Shown: positions 23,658-35,719 of the stretch, piece by piece | How positions within the stretch are numbered: the first letter of the stretch is position 1 | How the letters are laid out: every line of letters starts with the position of its first letter | From: Acorus gramineus | Lineage: Eukaryota; Streptophyta; Magnoliopsida; Acorales; Acoraceae | Length of the DNA stretch: 64,000 bases | NCBI GenBank assembly: GCA_030737835.1 | Contig: JAUJYN010000020.1 | Span: 1,798,001-1,862,000 of the forward strand | Direction of reading: 5' to 3' | Position numbers and translations under genes: made by a program | The notes under the pieces: model-generated | Seen by the model: only the letters and a program-made list of their open reading frames with translations | Database searches by the model: none | Told to the model about the DNA's origin: nothing

Positions 23658-26517
23658 TTGTGCAATGTAGGCGAAATCACAAGAGAAAAGTGAAATCTAG
23701 TAGACCAATGTAGGTTATGCAAAATGATCCCTATCAAAACGTAATTTCACATTGAGTATTGGTGTGTCTTTGACAAAATCCTTAATTCCCCTCCTCTCCA
23801 AACAAGAAAAAAAAAAAAGGATTGGGTTAGATCTAATACAATCATGGCTATCTAATTTTATAGAGACATTATAACTGAGATATTTTATAAAATTCCAAAA
23901 TCAAAATTAAGATCAATTAAATTTTAAAATTTTATTTTTTAAGATTCAATTAAATTGCGTATCTAAAAACGATAAGATTGGATAATCATGATGCGCGTTG
24001 GACCTAAACCAATTCCAAAAAATAGTGATTTATTTGAAAAAGCGCAACCCATGTCTACATTTGAAACGAAAACCTGCATTCATAAAAAGAAAGGTCTCGC
24101 ATTTGAGATGACCGAAAAACAATGATTATGTATCATCCATCACTTTACCTAACGCGGAGATTGAGCCCGGTGACGCTCACGTTTAATTCGTATTGCTAGC
24201 CAGATGGATGATGCTTGACTCCCTGATACCAATAACTTTCACTACAAATTTATTAAAGTTAAAAATTCAAAAACGACTTTTATCAGCTGAAAAACGCCTA
24301 AAAATGTTGTTACTTTTCCAAGACACGTTACCTATTTTTTTGTTTTTTTTGTTCACGTTCATCACATCAGTGTTCCCTAATTTGACAAAAGTTGGATTTG
24401 TGGTACATCACATCTGTTTTTACGTCAGTTGAGAAAACAATTGGAACTTGCAATTCTAGTTTCTAAATTTATCCAAACACAAATCTAGAACTAGATTACA
24501 AAAGTACCAATTCCTATTCAACCAAAGCTCTTAATCGACTTAGGGAATGACAATGACACTAGAGACCAAAATTTTGCAGCTAATGGTTTGCTCACATTAA
24601 CAGAATACGTGGTTTTGTGATGCCCACAATCAACTTATCAGTGCCCTGTTAAAGCATCCATCAAGCGCACCAGTGATCTGAATGTGCCACTTGACAAAAT
24701 AACAACCGGATGATAGACCTTCCAAAACCAATTTGTCCACTTCTCCTTGTTTTGTTTTTTTATTTTTTTGCCCGGCTGAAAAATATTATATACCAAAAAA
24801 ACTTATACAATATGTTAAAAATACGAACATCATTTATAAATAATTATTTATTCATCTAAATAAATTATAAAATCATATTCAAAATGATAAAATCGTTATC
24901 TATGAAAGATTTTTCATATTTAAAACACATTATATAGTATTTTTGATATGCTGAAAAATAAAATATTTATCATATGTCAATAAAAATTAATTTATAATGT
25001 GAATTTATATAAGTATTTTTTAAAGGGTTACATGGATATAAGGACTTGGTGGGGTGGGGGGGGGGGGGGGAGTTTGTTATTTGTAGTTTATTGGGTTAAG
25101 GAATTTTTTTTTTTTTTTATTTTTTTTTTATTGGTGGTACATAGCACGACCACCATAAAGTCAAATAAAAACAAAATACACCAAGCAGGTCTAAAAAGTT
25201 AATTAAAAACAATACAATAAAGAGATGGCCCCATGTCCCTATCACGCGTTAGCTGTTTGAATACAAAACATTTATTAAATAGAGATATTGGACTTAAGCA
25301 CAACCCAACAACCAGAAGTTTGATCTTTTAGTTTGCTTTACCTTTGTCCTCACATGCGATCAGACAGAGTTGGTAGCACAACCCCCTTCCCACTAAAGAC
25401 AAACACAAATACTTGTTTTCCGAAGCAAGCGATCTAATCCCCAGAAGTCAGTCCACCACCATCAAATGCAAACAAAACTTGCTCTCCCTCCTTTTGCCAG
25501 TTCAAGATTGGTAGCGTTTAATCTTTGTTAGATTGGTAGTGTTTAATCTCTGTTATTACGTATAGATTTTGGCCACTGATTGCAAATGACGAACAGAGTT
25601 GGCCATAAAGAGCATGCCTTCCAATCAGAAGAATGGATCATACAACCAAATCATTTTTTTTTCTTTTTTGCTTGGTTTCTATGAACATCATTTCCTAAAG
25701 ACCACGTTGGTGATATCATAAATATGTGACATCTAAATAAGCCATCCTTTAATACATTGAACAAAAAATCTCATGACTTTATAAAATGGAAGAGGATGAG
25801 ATCAGAACTGCAAATATGCATATATCATATAAATCTGACAAACATCTGCTCCACAAGCACACAGTTGAATGTCAAATATAAAAAAAGAAAAAGAAAAAAG
25901 ACATCAATCTCTATATAATTCTACAACAGAGTATATTAACATATGTTGTTCACAATGCAAACGGACTGCATTTACCATTTCCATGTAAAATTAGTCCTTT
26001 ATATTAGCCAACAAGAACTTCAAGTTGGATCAGTTGCTCCCACCACCAAAGAAGCATTAGCCCTTCTGCTGACGCCTTCTTCAACACCACCATCAGTTCG
26101 TTAAATACAAAAAAAAAAAAAAAAAAAAACAAAGCTATAGACAGGGCAACCCTAATTTGGTAGGGGTCTACAGTACTTGCCTTCCTGAAATGTTGGAGCT
26201 CTCCCTCCAGTGATTCCAGAACTGTCAGTAGAAATAAAGCACACTTCGACAAACAATGTAACAAGAAGTGGAAGCACTTCGCCCAGCTCTCCAACAGCTG
26301 ACACGATTCAATGTGTAACTTATACACAAAACAAAGCACACTCACAACTTCACCAATAGCTTTTCCAGTTACCAAGGATATCAAGCCAACATCGAAAAAC
26401 CCTTTTTTTTTCTCTCTCTCTTTTGGTTGGAAGGGGGGGGGGGGTGTAGAGGGGTTGTTTTTGGAGGGTAAGGGGGATTGGGTTCTTGTTATTGGTATAA
26501 TTAGTTTGGGTGCAGTG
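23658..26517. other. AT-rich intergenic region downstream of GID1
   Basis: I recognise no gene or full transposon. Visible features are low-complexity tracts: A/T-rich sequence at 24770..25020, a G run at about 25049..25070, T runs at 25110..25130, 21 A residues at 26109..26129 and a G run near 26437..26447. The part just left of 26517 must contain the 3' UTR and poly(A) site of GID1 (minus strand), which I cannot place; AATATAAA-like sequence on the minus strand near 25992 is one weak candidate. Confidence 0.5.
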
Positions 26518-28038
26518 TCAGCAGTTAGAACTCACGAAATTCTTGATCTCATCCATCACCTGGTAGAAGTGGCTGGTGTTGGGAAGAAGATAGAACCCGA
26601 TGGTTGCCTGTTCCAGATATAGTAACCTCACTTCCTTCCCCGCCTCCTTCAGCCCCTCCACATATGCCAACTGCCAATCCTGAACGAGGTCCAGCCCTGC
26701 CACAACCACAAGGCTTTTCGGGAATGGCGTTCCCTTCAGACTCGGCCCATTGGGTCCAAACGGATTGCAGGCCGGGTGGTCCCTATCAGACCCCTCCGGC
26801 AAGAATGCCTTCCAGTACCAGTCCCTGTCTTGGATTGTCACGAAATACTTCCCATCCAGCCTGGTCTCAGATTCGGTTCTCTGTTCGCCTCCAAACATTG
26901 CATTGAGCAGTATGTTTCCACAGACGTCGATCCCCGACCCGACCGCCATCCTAGCCACATGGTGCACTATGTTCCCACCTGAGCTGTCCCCCGCCAGAAA
27001 GACACGGGCTCGCCTATCCCGACCACTCCTCAGCCAGGGTCGAGTGGCTACCCATTTGAGGGCCATCCATCCATCCTCATACGCGCAGGGGAACCGGTGC
27101 TCCGGGGACCTCCGGTAATTGACAGACACCACAACAGCGCCACAGACATTCACAAGGCGGCGGCAGAGGGTGTCATAGATGGAGCTGTTGGCAGAGGAGT
27201 GAGCAAAGCTGCCCCCGTGGAAGAATATGATCACGGGCACAACCGAGTCATCATCATCACCCTCAGATGTCACAGGGCATCCAATGTCAACTATAGGAAC
27301 GGCAATAGCGATGCCCTCGGGGGAAGTAAGGGATGGCCGATAGACTCGACTGAGGAGGGAGGTGGGTCGGTCTATGATGACGTCGAATGAGTAGACGCCG
27401 TCAACGGGGGTGGCATTTGCTGGGACCTTACGGTCAAGGAACTCCGCAAGGTGGCGGTCAAACGTGCCATCAGGGCGTCGGAGGAGATTGTATGCCAGTT
27501 TGAAGTTGGAGATCAGGACCCATGTGTTCAGTGGGACAACCATCTAACATGAACAATGCAAAGAAAATTATTATTACTATTATTATTATGAATGATGTGT
27601 ATGAGCTCAGATATGAACAAACATTAAATTTTTGGTAGTTAAATTAATGACTGGCTGGAATCATCAGGTCTTGAAATAGGGGAACTGGTGGAAATGGACA
27701 AGCTATTGAAATTATATTGGGAAAAAAACAAGAAGCATAAGGTGACTAAGTTTTTCTTGATTAAATTGAAACCCTTAGGAACCCATTATGAAGAATCATA
27801 TAAAGTCTAGATCAAATAATGAAGAGACACCAACCAACACCAACAGTAAATCAAATGATACAGCAATTAGAGATCAAAAATCTTGGGAAAGGCATACAAA
27901 AACCAACAGGTGTAGCGAAATCACCGGAAACCCACAACAATTGGGGGAAAGCCAGACAATGAAAGGGAAAAAAAAAAAAAAAAAAAACAAGGGGGTTACC
28001 TTGGCCTCATTCGTGTTAACTTCGTTGCTTCCAGCCAT
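26518..28038 (-). CDS. GID1: Gibberellin receptor GID1 (two exons)
   Basis: GID1 is the soluble nuclear gibberellin receptor. With hormone bound, its N-terminal lid closes and it captures DELLA repressors for SCF-mediated degradation. Exon 1 is 28000..28038 (MAGSNEVNTNEAK) with donor GT at 27999; exon 2 is 26518..27543 after acceptor AG at 27544..27545; the intron is 456 bp, phase 0, after codon 13, the conserved GID1 position. The protein is 354 residues, normal for the family. The lid segment TWVLISNFKLAYNLLRRPDG is about residues 20-39, the oxyanion HGG at 122-124, GDSSGG at 198-203 with Ser200, and the family Asp at 298. The hydrolase His is replaced by Ile328 in TIGFYLLPN, as expected for a receptor without esterase activity (Val is commoner). 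The start is fixed by the MAGSNEVN N-terminus; TGA is at 26518..26520. No break is seen, so it should be functional. It is the only intact host gene in the window. Confidence 0.97.
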
Positions 28039-28068
28039 TTGTAAGCAGGTTACACAACACACCCACAA

Positions 28069-28104
28069 TCAAATAAACCCTGAAAACATTTCTCCTTTCT
28101 TCAT
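28069..28104 (-). other. Possible upstream ORF in GID1 leader
   Basis: An 11-codon frame (MKKGEMFSGFI, then TGA) ends 30 nt upstream of the GID1 ATG on the minus strand. If transcription starts near the TATA-like motif at about 28160, this uORF lies in the 5' UTR and could lower translation of the main frame. Its transcription is inferred. Confidence 0.35.
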
Positions 28105-28180
28105 ATCACAAATATAAAAGAAACCCTAAAACCAAAAACACACACACCCATTCTCTCTTATATCTTTCTTCCCCTCACAA
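28105..28180 (-). promoter_or_regulatory. Candidate GID1 core promoter
   Basis: On the minus strand GATATAAGAGAG lies at about 28155..28166, some 120 nt before the start codon, with a second weaker TTTTATATTTG nearer 28110. The region above it (28250..28430) is CT-rich on the transcribed strand, as in many plant leaders, so the true start could also be further upstream. Confidence 0.35.
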
Positions 28181-28862
28181 ACTTCGAATTCGCCGAACCT
28201 TCTACACAGGAGTTCTACCTTTGAAAAATCGATGAAGAAACCGAAGAAAAAAAAATCAGGTCAAGGAGGGGGGTGGGGGGAATAGAGAGAGACAGCGGGG
28301 GAGGAGAAATTTAAAAAAGAAAAAACAGACGACGACGAGAGGAGGTGAAGAGAGGGTGTAAGATAAAGGAGGGAGAGAGTGGACGGGAGAGACGACAAAT
28401 CAGTCGGCTGAGAAATAAGAGGGGACTTTTCGGTGGGTCCCACTGATATTATTTGTTATTTATGAAATAGTCCCTATCTCTCTTTTTCTTCCTTTTCGTT
28501 TCGTTTTTCCTTTCTAGTTTGAAGGGGTGAGGAAAAACTTTTTCGTCTTTTTTTTGTCTTTGTGAGCGAAATAAAACTTGACAAATATGTACAGAAAGAA
28601 AGAGAAGAAGACAAAAGTTTCCTGCGTGTGGCCGACGCCAAACGCGCCTCAAGACAAAAATGACCTGCCTCTTTCACATAATTTTACCGTTATGCCCTCC
28701 CACGTTTTCCTTTTGTCTTCTATTGCGTTGGAGAGTTGCTCAGCATGCGAGTTATGAATTTTTTTATTTTTTATTTTTCCAAAGGGGAGTCTGGATAGAC
28801 GCTGGGTGACATTGTTCATGTATAATGTTAAAATTACAAACATGTTTTATTTTTTTTTAATT
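28181..28862. other. GID1 upstream region
   Basis: Simple CT/GA-rich sequence lies at 28250..28430 and A/T-rich sequence thereafter. I find no coding exon and no transposon end until the foldback element at 28872. It is likely to hold GID1 regulatory sequence. Confidence 0.4.
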
Positions 28863-28871
28863 ATTAATAAG

Positions 28872-29735
28872 GGTTAAAGACATCTAAGTCCCTTCAAACA
28901 TAGAAAAACTCATATAAGTCCCTACTAAAATTAGAACAGACGTACGAGTCCCTAAAAACTCAGAAAAATCCAATTATCATCCCTGAGTTAAATTTCCATC
29001 CAAACTTAACGGAATATTCCCAGAATATTCTGTCACATATAATTGTGTAGACATTGAAGTCCTTATAAACAGTCATAAAGAAAAATTAGTCTCTACAAAA
29101 GACAAAATTGCCCCTGAAAGACTTTTATATTAAATTGTGTACACATTGCAGTCCCTATAAACAATCATAAAGACAAATTAATCATTGCAAAAGATAAAAT
29201 TGTCCCTGAAAGATTTTTACATTTAATTGTGCAGAAATTGTAGTATTTTAGAGAGTATTTAATTTTTATATTGCAATGTATGCACAATTAAATATAAAAA
29301 TCCTTCAAGGATATTTTTATCTTTTAGAGAGACCAATTTGTCTTTACGATTGTTTATAAGGACTGTAATGTCTATTCAATTACATGTAAAAGTCTTTCAA
29401 GGACAATTTTATCTTTTGCGGGGACTAATTTATCTTTATGATTATTTATAGGGACTATAATATATACACAATTTAATGTAAAAGTCTTTTGGGGGCAATT
29501 TTATCTTTTGCATGGACTAATTTGTCTTTATGACTGTTTAGAAGGACTTCAATGTCTACACAATTATATGTGATGGAATATTGTAAGAATATTTTGTTAA
29601 ATTTGGATGGAAATTTAACTCAGGGATGATAATTGGATTTTTTTGAGTTTTCAAGGACTCATACGTCTGTCTCAATTTTAATAAGGATTTATATGGATTT
29701 TCCCATATTTATAGGGATTTAAATGTCTTTAACCC
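28872..29735. mobile_element. Foldback MITE with 9-bp target duplication (Mutator-like)
   Basis: The ends GGGTTAAAGACATCTAAG and CTTAAATGTCTTTAACCC-like sequence are inverted, and the inverted repeat continues inward for about 400 bp on each side, so nearly the whole 864-bp element can fold into one hairpin. It is flanked by a perfect direct repeat TATTAATAA (28863..28871 and 29736..29744). A 9-bp duplication with long terminal inverted repeats is typical of Mutator-like elements. Each arm contains diverged units of about 95 bp built on AATTGTGTAGACATTGAAGTCC; I see two to three per arm. It has no coding capacity. Confidence 0.88.
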
Positions 29736-29744
29736 TATTAATAA

Positions 29745-31317
29745 AGAGGCGTCGTTTTTTTTTAAAAACGATAACCGAATGCCCTTAATTTTATTATTAA
29801 AATAAATTAAATGTTCAAAGCATTCAAAACAAAAATAAAACAGGGATCAAGAACGTGTAAATGAGAGATCTACCAAAAGAACTCATGATCTCCACAATCT
29901 CTAATCTTACTCCTCAACACATGGCCCATCCTAACAAAGCTCACCCCTCACACTCCCCACAAGTAACCCCCATATAAAAAGGGCATTGTTACATTCAATT
30001 TTTTTAAATTTAAAATACAGTATTATATACATCGTTAAAAATCCAATAAAACATACACATTATCTAACAATATATATGCCTCATTGATTTTTTTTTCTTA
30101 CTAACAATAGGTTTATTCAAATTAAAATGAAGCGTCATACACTTTTTATCAAAACATATACTATATTAGATGATCCTTAATATTTTTAAAAAATATGAAA
30201 ACATGTGTGGTCTAAGCTTTCCTAATAAAACGAATTATTTATTTTTAAATAATCTTTTTTAATAAAATATTTACATTTCATAAATCAATTGTTAAAAACA
30301 AAAATAAATTTTCTAAAAGAGATATGTTAATAGTTTTTATAATAACAAATGCAGTTTCATATTAGCTCATCCACTCACTAAAATGTAGTATATATGTTAC
30401 AGTCATGATACACAGGCCCTAAAATATAAGCCTCACTCATAAGCCTTATGAGGTGTCATCATCTCATTGGTTGGCTTGTTGACTTTTCAAAAAGGGTAAA
30501 ATAGCAAAATACAAATCTTCCCCTCATTAAAAATCTATCCCATTAACCCAAATCCCCCCATTTTCACTATCTGATAATGACTCTTCCATGTGAATCTTAA
30601 AATCTATTTACTCATTTCAAATTTTAAATTTTGAAATCCTTACCTAAATTACAATTGAACCTAAATTACACAAAAAATTACGTAAATTGTTTTTATCAAA
30701 ATTCTTTAAATGGCCTAGATTTTTTTTTCAAACTTACATTCTTATTATATGCATTAATTTTTTGTAAGAATGTTATTAATTGAATATTTAAAAAGTTAGG
30801 TATTTATTATTTCCAAATTTAAATAAAAAACACATATAGTGACTGAGGTGAATATTTTCCTCTTCAGTTAAATTTGTAAATACTTTGGGACTATATGACT
30901 AGATGTGTCAAAAGGAATGATTGTATGAAAATGACTCAATGATTTAATGACTGACTGTGCCTTTATAGTGCTATCTCACGACCTCTTTATAGGTTGCCTA
31001 CTTGGGGATCAAGTGACACGTAGTTCCTTTAGTACCCTTGTAACCGTCTTGCCACTAAGTGTTTAATGGGCTTTTTTCCATGGAAACGTCCCTGGTGTTT
31101 ATGCTCCACGTCGGCCCTTGATTACCCACGTTTTGCTGGTAGTGGGCCTTAAATGCCAATCTTGACAATTACAGGCGTTAGTGGTTTTTTGACCGTTTCT
31201 CCTTTCTGCTCGGGTCTTTTGATATGCTTGCACGTAGAATTCATAATATCTCTGCGAGGAGTAAGGTCGACCGACTAGACCTCGTGTATGGTCGTGCCTT
31301 AGACTGCTCATCCCCGA
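29745..31317. other. AT-rich intergenic region
   Basis: No gene or clear transposon structure is recognised. The sequence is AT-rich to about 30950 and more balanced from 30960 to 31317. The right edge is the LTR end at 31318, whose left flank CCCGA is not repeated at the LTR's other end. Confidence 0.5.
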
Positions 31318-34025
31318 TGTCACGCCCCAGGCGTCCCCAGGACGCGACAAGTGTATATATAATATCAGAATCTACACAGGAGGTCAATAATATATCATCA
31401 TACACAAGCAAAATGACACACAGACAACAAAAGCAGGGCTGATAGGATATATACACCAAATGCGGATAACTAAAGACTGAATCTGTAATCAAAACACACT
31501 ACAGACTCCATACATAATCACATGTCCTGTGAGAGCCAATATACATACAAAGACATCCAAATACAACCAAACGCGTGCCCAAGCACGGAAAATAATACAT
31601 ACTGGCACAAGGGATGCTGATAGTCTCAGAAACTCACGGGACGTGGCGCTACTCCGCTACTGATGAAGTCCCTCGGGGAGCTCCTCCTCCAGATCCGACT
31701 CAGATGACACTGTAGAAAATATTATGCGAGGGGTGAGCCACACGCTCAGTGAACGGCACAACCCATGCATCATACAATATTGACCACAACCAGATAATTC
31801 TTAACATCCACAACCACATTTACCATAGCCACCAATAATCAACAATTCCTCAACTAGTGGGTCGCTACCGCCAACCCACTACACCCTCACCCTCACCCTC
31901 AATGGGTGACCAAGGATATTGGGACTAATCAACACCAAACCATCGGGTCGCTTCCGCCAACCCGCTACACCCTCACCCTCACCCTCAATGGGTGACCAAG
32001 GATATTGGGACTTACTACACCAATCCAGCAGGTCGCTATCGCCAACCTACTACACCCTCACCCTCACCCCTCAACAGGAGTGACATAGGATATTGGGACT
32101 GACAATCATCCATAGACAAATCCAGCGGGTCGCTCATCGCCAACCCACTACACCCTCACCCTCACCCTACAACGGGTGACATAGGCTCTTGGGACTGACT
32201 AGGCTGTTGGTCACCCTTGGTCCACCGATAGTCTCTCCTCACTCCGTAGGTCGTTTGGCCACTCCCACGTTCAGCACAGTCCTTCACTAAATCATGAGGC
32301 GCCTACTATTGGGAGCCCCTGCACGGGACAACCTGTCTAACGCTGAGGTAGTCTCTAAAGGATCCAACGAAGGGAACAGAACAGCCTATCCATCGCATAT
32401 GATCCACTCGGATCCGCAGACAACACATCATAACAACACTAATGTTCTGAATTCCTCAGAACCCACCAGGGCGCATAACTACGATGCGGGGAACATGCAT
32501 AAGGTTATAACAAGGTGGAATATCGTTGGGGAAAGAAACTCGGGAGGGCAGCGTGAGTTCCCGTTATAGGACACCCCGACAACAAAACAAGGAACACGGT
32601 GTACCCTAACCCGGGTCTCACCGCTGTCCTCGCAAGGCCCCTCCCCTATAATATTCACTATAACATGCAATTTAACAAATACTAGCATTTAATTAAATAA
32701 ATAAACTAGTAGGGCACATGTATCGGCCGGGCTTCCTAACATGGAACCAGGGGACATGCTGCATGGCTCATACACATATCCTAAGGGTGCAAGTCCCTAA
32801 CATGCAAAGTCTAGGGTAACATGCATTCTACAATTAAATCATGCTCGCATGATATACATATTACACATGTCAATATCTATCCATGGTGCCCCAGGAGAGG
32901 TCGGTATACGCCCTGCCCCGCACCCAGGCACAGTGCCCAGGCGCCCTGCCCGCGCATGCGCACGCTCCCGCGCACTCCCGCGCGCACGCGCCCGCACGCG
33001 TCTGTGCGCCCGCCAGCACTCGCCTGCGCGCGCACGGGTGCAGACGACGCCCAGCACGCGCCCAACCCATTCTAACCACATTTTCACCCATCCTAACCCC
33101 TCACACACACCCTAACACCTCTACCTAGCATGCATGACTTCCCAACCAACCACTTAAGCCAAGAAAAACCAACAAAAACGAGGGGAGGAGCTCACCTTGG
33201 GAGGGAAAAGAAAGGGAGAGGTTCGGGGGCCCTTCGCGCACCGAAACGCCGCCACCGGAACCACCACCACCACCACCTCCACTCAGCCTCCTCAGCCTCC
33301 TCATGGAAGCAAAACAAGGGGGGAGATCATGCAAGGAGAGCTTGAGAGAAGGGAAGAAACAACAACACAACAACACATACACAAAGATCTACCATCCCTT
33401 CCTCCACCACCATCTCCTTCTCTTTGTGTCATTCAATCAAACACATGGGGCGGGGGGGGGGGGGGGCTTTGAAGGAGAGGAGAGGGACCAGAAAGTGCAG
33501 GTCGACATGCACATTGGGAGGGGAAGAGAGAGATAGGAGATATTTATCAAAATATCTTAAGGGGGAATTACTAAGTCGCCCTCCGACTAGAAATTCTGCG
33601 CAAGCTTCACTGGAACAGTCATAACTTCCCCGATACAGCTCCGAATTGCTTGATTCCAAGACCGATGGAAAGCTAAGAAGATTATCTACAACTTTTATGT
33701 TCATGGCAAGATCAGATAATCTCTCCAGCTAATCCGAAATTAGAGCTAAACATGGAACAGGGCTGCTGCCAGAATTTCCATCCCCGAGGTATACTTGGAA
33801 AAATACCCATAACTTTTACTACAAGAATCCAGTTGATCTAATTCCACTTTTGTGCGAAAGCTAACTCAAAACTGGACATCTCATAATAAAATCATAATTA
33901 AACCTCTTCATCTTGGATTTTAACAAAATCAAATCCAAATACCAAATAAGGAATACATAACTTAGAGAAAAAAATTATGTACCCAAATCTTCAAACAGAG
34001 CGCTCCAAATGACACAGACCCAACA
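31318..34025 (-). mobile_element. Type D Gypsy LTR, minus strand, with unrelated U3
   Basis: The 3' half matches type A: GTGACA end at 31318, acidic-tail exon 31657..31709 with TAG at 31657..31659, a minisatellite array, the 130-nt module and a shortened GC-rich domain (about 32915..33070). The middle exon is missing: at about 32913 the type A sequence jumps from GGTATACGCCC to GC-rich sequence. From about 33540 to the LTR start at 34025 (minus strand TGTTGGGTCTGTGTCATTTGG) the U3 is unlike types A-C apart from the first 25 bases. There is no target duplication, since CCCGA and GTATA flank it. Confidence 0.75.
31859..32190 (-). repeat. Minisatellite of four units in LTR
   Basis: The unit runs from GGGTCGCT through the CCCTCACCCTCACCCT tract to GGATATTGGGACT. 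It begins at about 31859, 31945, 32030 and 32127, giving periods of about 86, 85 and 97 bp. Other LTRs carry one to three of these units at the same place. Confidence 0.82.
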
Positions 34026-35719
34026 GTATACGCCCAAGTGCATATAGAGCCTCCCTACTGGGTTGGATTGTCTCACTCACCAAAGACCGGGTGGTCGCGC
34101 GACCCTCCGTCGAGATCTGAAAGATAGGGTAACCAACTTGGTGAGTAAAATACATAAATACGACAAAAATACATTAAAAATACACAACACTCGGACAAGC
34201 GTACATACGGCCTGTACGCACGCGAGCCCGAGCACCCCGACTCACTCCCGAACCCCCAGGCAGCCGTACGCACGGCCACCCGACCCGGGCGCACAGCCGC
34301 GCCTCAGCCTGCGCGCCCAGTCGCACGGCCGAGCCCAGCCTGCACGCCCGGACACCCCGCCGAGCCCCCCATCGGTGCATCACGCGCTCACTGCATCCCG
34401 CGCGCACACTCACACGCCCAGCGCCCCTTCACCGCATCCCGCGCGCACCCCGCGAGCACCACCAGCTCGCATCGCCCGCTCGCACCACCCGCTCGCCCAG
34501 CCCCGGGTGCACCCACGCGCACTGCGCCCCAACGCAGCGCCCCGCACGCGTACCCGCCCGCACTGCGCCCCAGCGCAGTGCCCCGCACACACTCCCCGCT
34601 CGGCGCCCTGCGCGCAGCACCCGCACGCGGCCCGGCGCGCACGGCACACATTGCGCCTCGCGCAGCGCCCCGCGCGCAAGCCCCCGCACGGCGCCCAGCG
34701 CGCAGGACCCGAACACCCCTGCTCCACCCACGCGCACGCCTGACAGCGCCCAGCCCTGCGCCTGCCAGCCAGCCTGCCCTGCCTGCCTGCGCTGCCAGCC
34801 CACCCGAGCCAACCTACCAACATGCCCGAGCCACTCTACCACCTCTCTCCGGCCACCAATGGCCTCCAACAGCCACCAACAACCACCCACAGCCACCAGC
34901 ACCCAAAACACCTCCTAAACAAGCATCTAAGCAAGAAAAGGAAGGAAAGAAAGCTTACCCTAGGAGAGGAAAGGAAGGGAAGGGGATCGGGAGCTCTTCG
35001 TGCACCGAAACACCTCCCCAAAGACCTCCACCACCAAGATCTCTACCTAGCCCAAGGGAGGCTGAAATCAGAGAAGAAAAGAGGGTGTTAGAGGGGGGTC
35101 AAACTCGTGGGAACTCGAATTCGAGACCACCGGTGGATAGATCGGGATGAGATCTAACCTTTCTCTTCTTTGTGCTTTCGATTTTAACCCCTCTAGCTAG
35201 GTCAAAACCAAGAAAAAGAGAGAGGGGGAGAGAGAAAATCAAATGGGGAAGATGATGAATAGTGGGGGAGATATTTTAGATTCACTTATATATAATCCCC
35301 TGACTTAGATTAGGTTAAGCTAGGTTAATTAGGGTTTAAGCTAGCATTAGAGGGGATTAAGTGAGATTTGACTTGGGTCAACCCAACCACACAAGAAAAC
35401 AAAAGGGGTTGACCAAGTCATGGGCCCACTTTGACCAAGTCAACTCTCCCAATGACTTCTCGCTCGATCAAAACCTGGATACGCTCTGGAACTGTGAAAT
35501 TCTGAAACGTTACCGGAATTCGATGAAATTTTTGTGAGCGGCTTGGAATGGCACTAGGACACATAATATGCAGTTAGATTTTCAATCGGAGCTCTCCAAC
35601 TCAGGGTGATAGCTAAAAGCCTGAATTTTAGCGGTTTCGATCGAAAAATGAAAAAAACCAAAAAACTGCCAGAATGTCCCAATGGTTACCAGAAGGCAAA
35701 AAGTGACACATATATAACA
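34026..35719 (-). mobile_element. Type A Gypsy LTR, minus strand, 3' part missing
   Basis: It begins inside the block just downstream of the 36-nt exon (TATACGCCCAAGTGCAT) and runs to the LTR start at 35719 (TGTTATATATGTGTCAC on the minus strand). The middle exon is seen near 34082..34118, the palindromic segment near 34205, the GC-rich domain at 34250..34840, the leader donor near 34957, and a TATA box at 35286..35295. The LTR start abuts a plus-strand reverse transcriptase sequence, so it was inserted in another Gypsy element. Confidence 0.85.
35286..35295 (-). promoter_or_regulatory. Probable TATA box of type A LTR
   Basis: TATATATAAG on the minus strand lies in the same place as in the LTRs at 1..4775 and 57208..60215. 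Confidence 0.5.

Noticed and set aside
24999-25202. Small frame around a G run and T runs
   Set aside because: It consists of Gly, Phe and Leu from low-complexity sequence; no support as a gene.
26004-26384. A 126-residue minus-strand frame downstream of GID1
   Set aside because: No family resemblance, includes a run of Phe encoded by a poly(A)/T tract, and probably overlaps the GID1 3' UTR.
26604-27390. Plus-strand open frames opposite GID1 exon 2
   Set aside because: They are the shadow of the GID1 coding sequence; the minus-strand frame has all family motifs.
31855-32200. Evenly spaced repeats that could suggest a CRISPR array
   Set aside because: Units are about 86-97 bp with diverged copies and no unique spacers, in a plant LTR.
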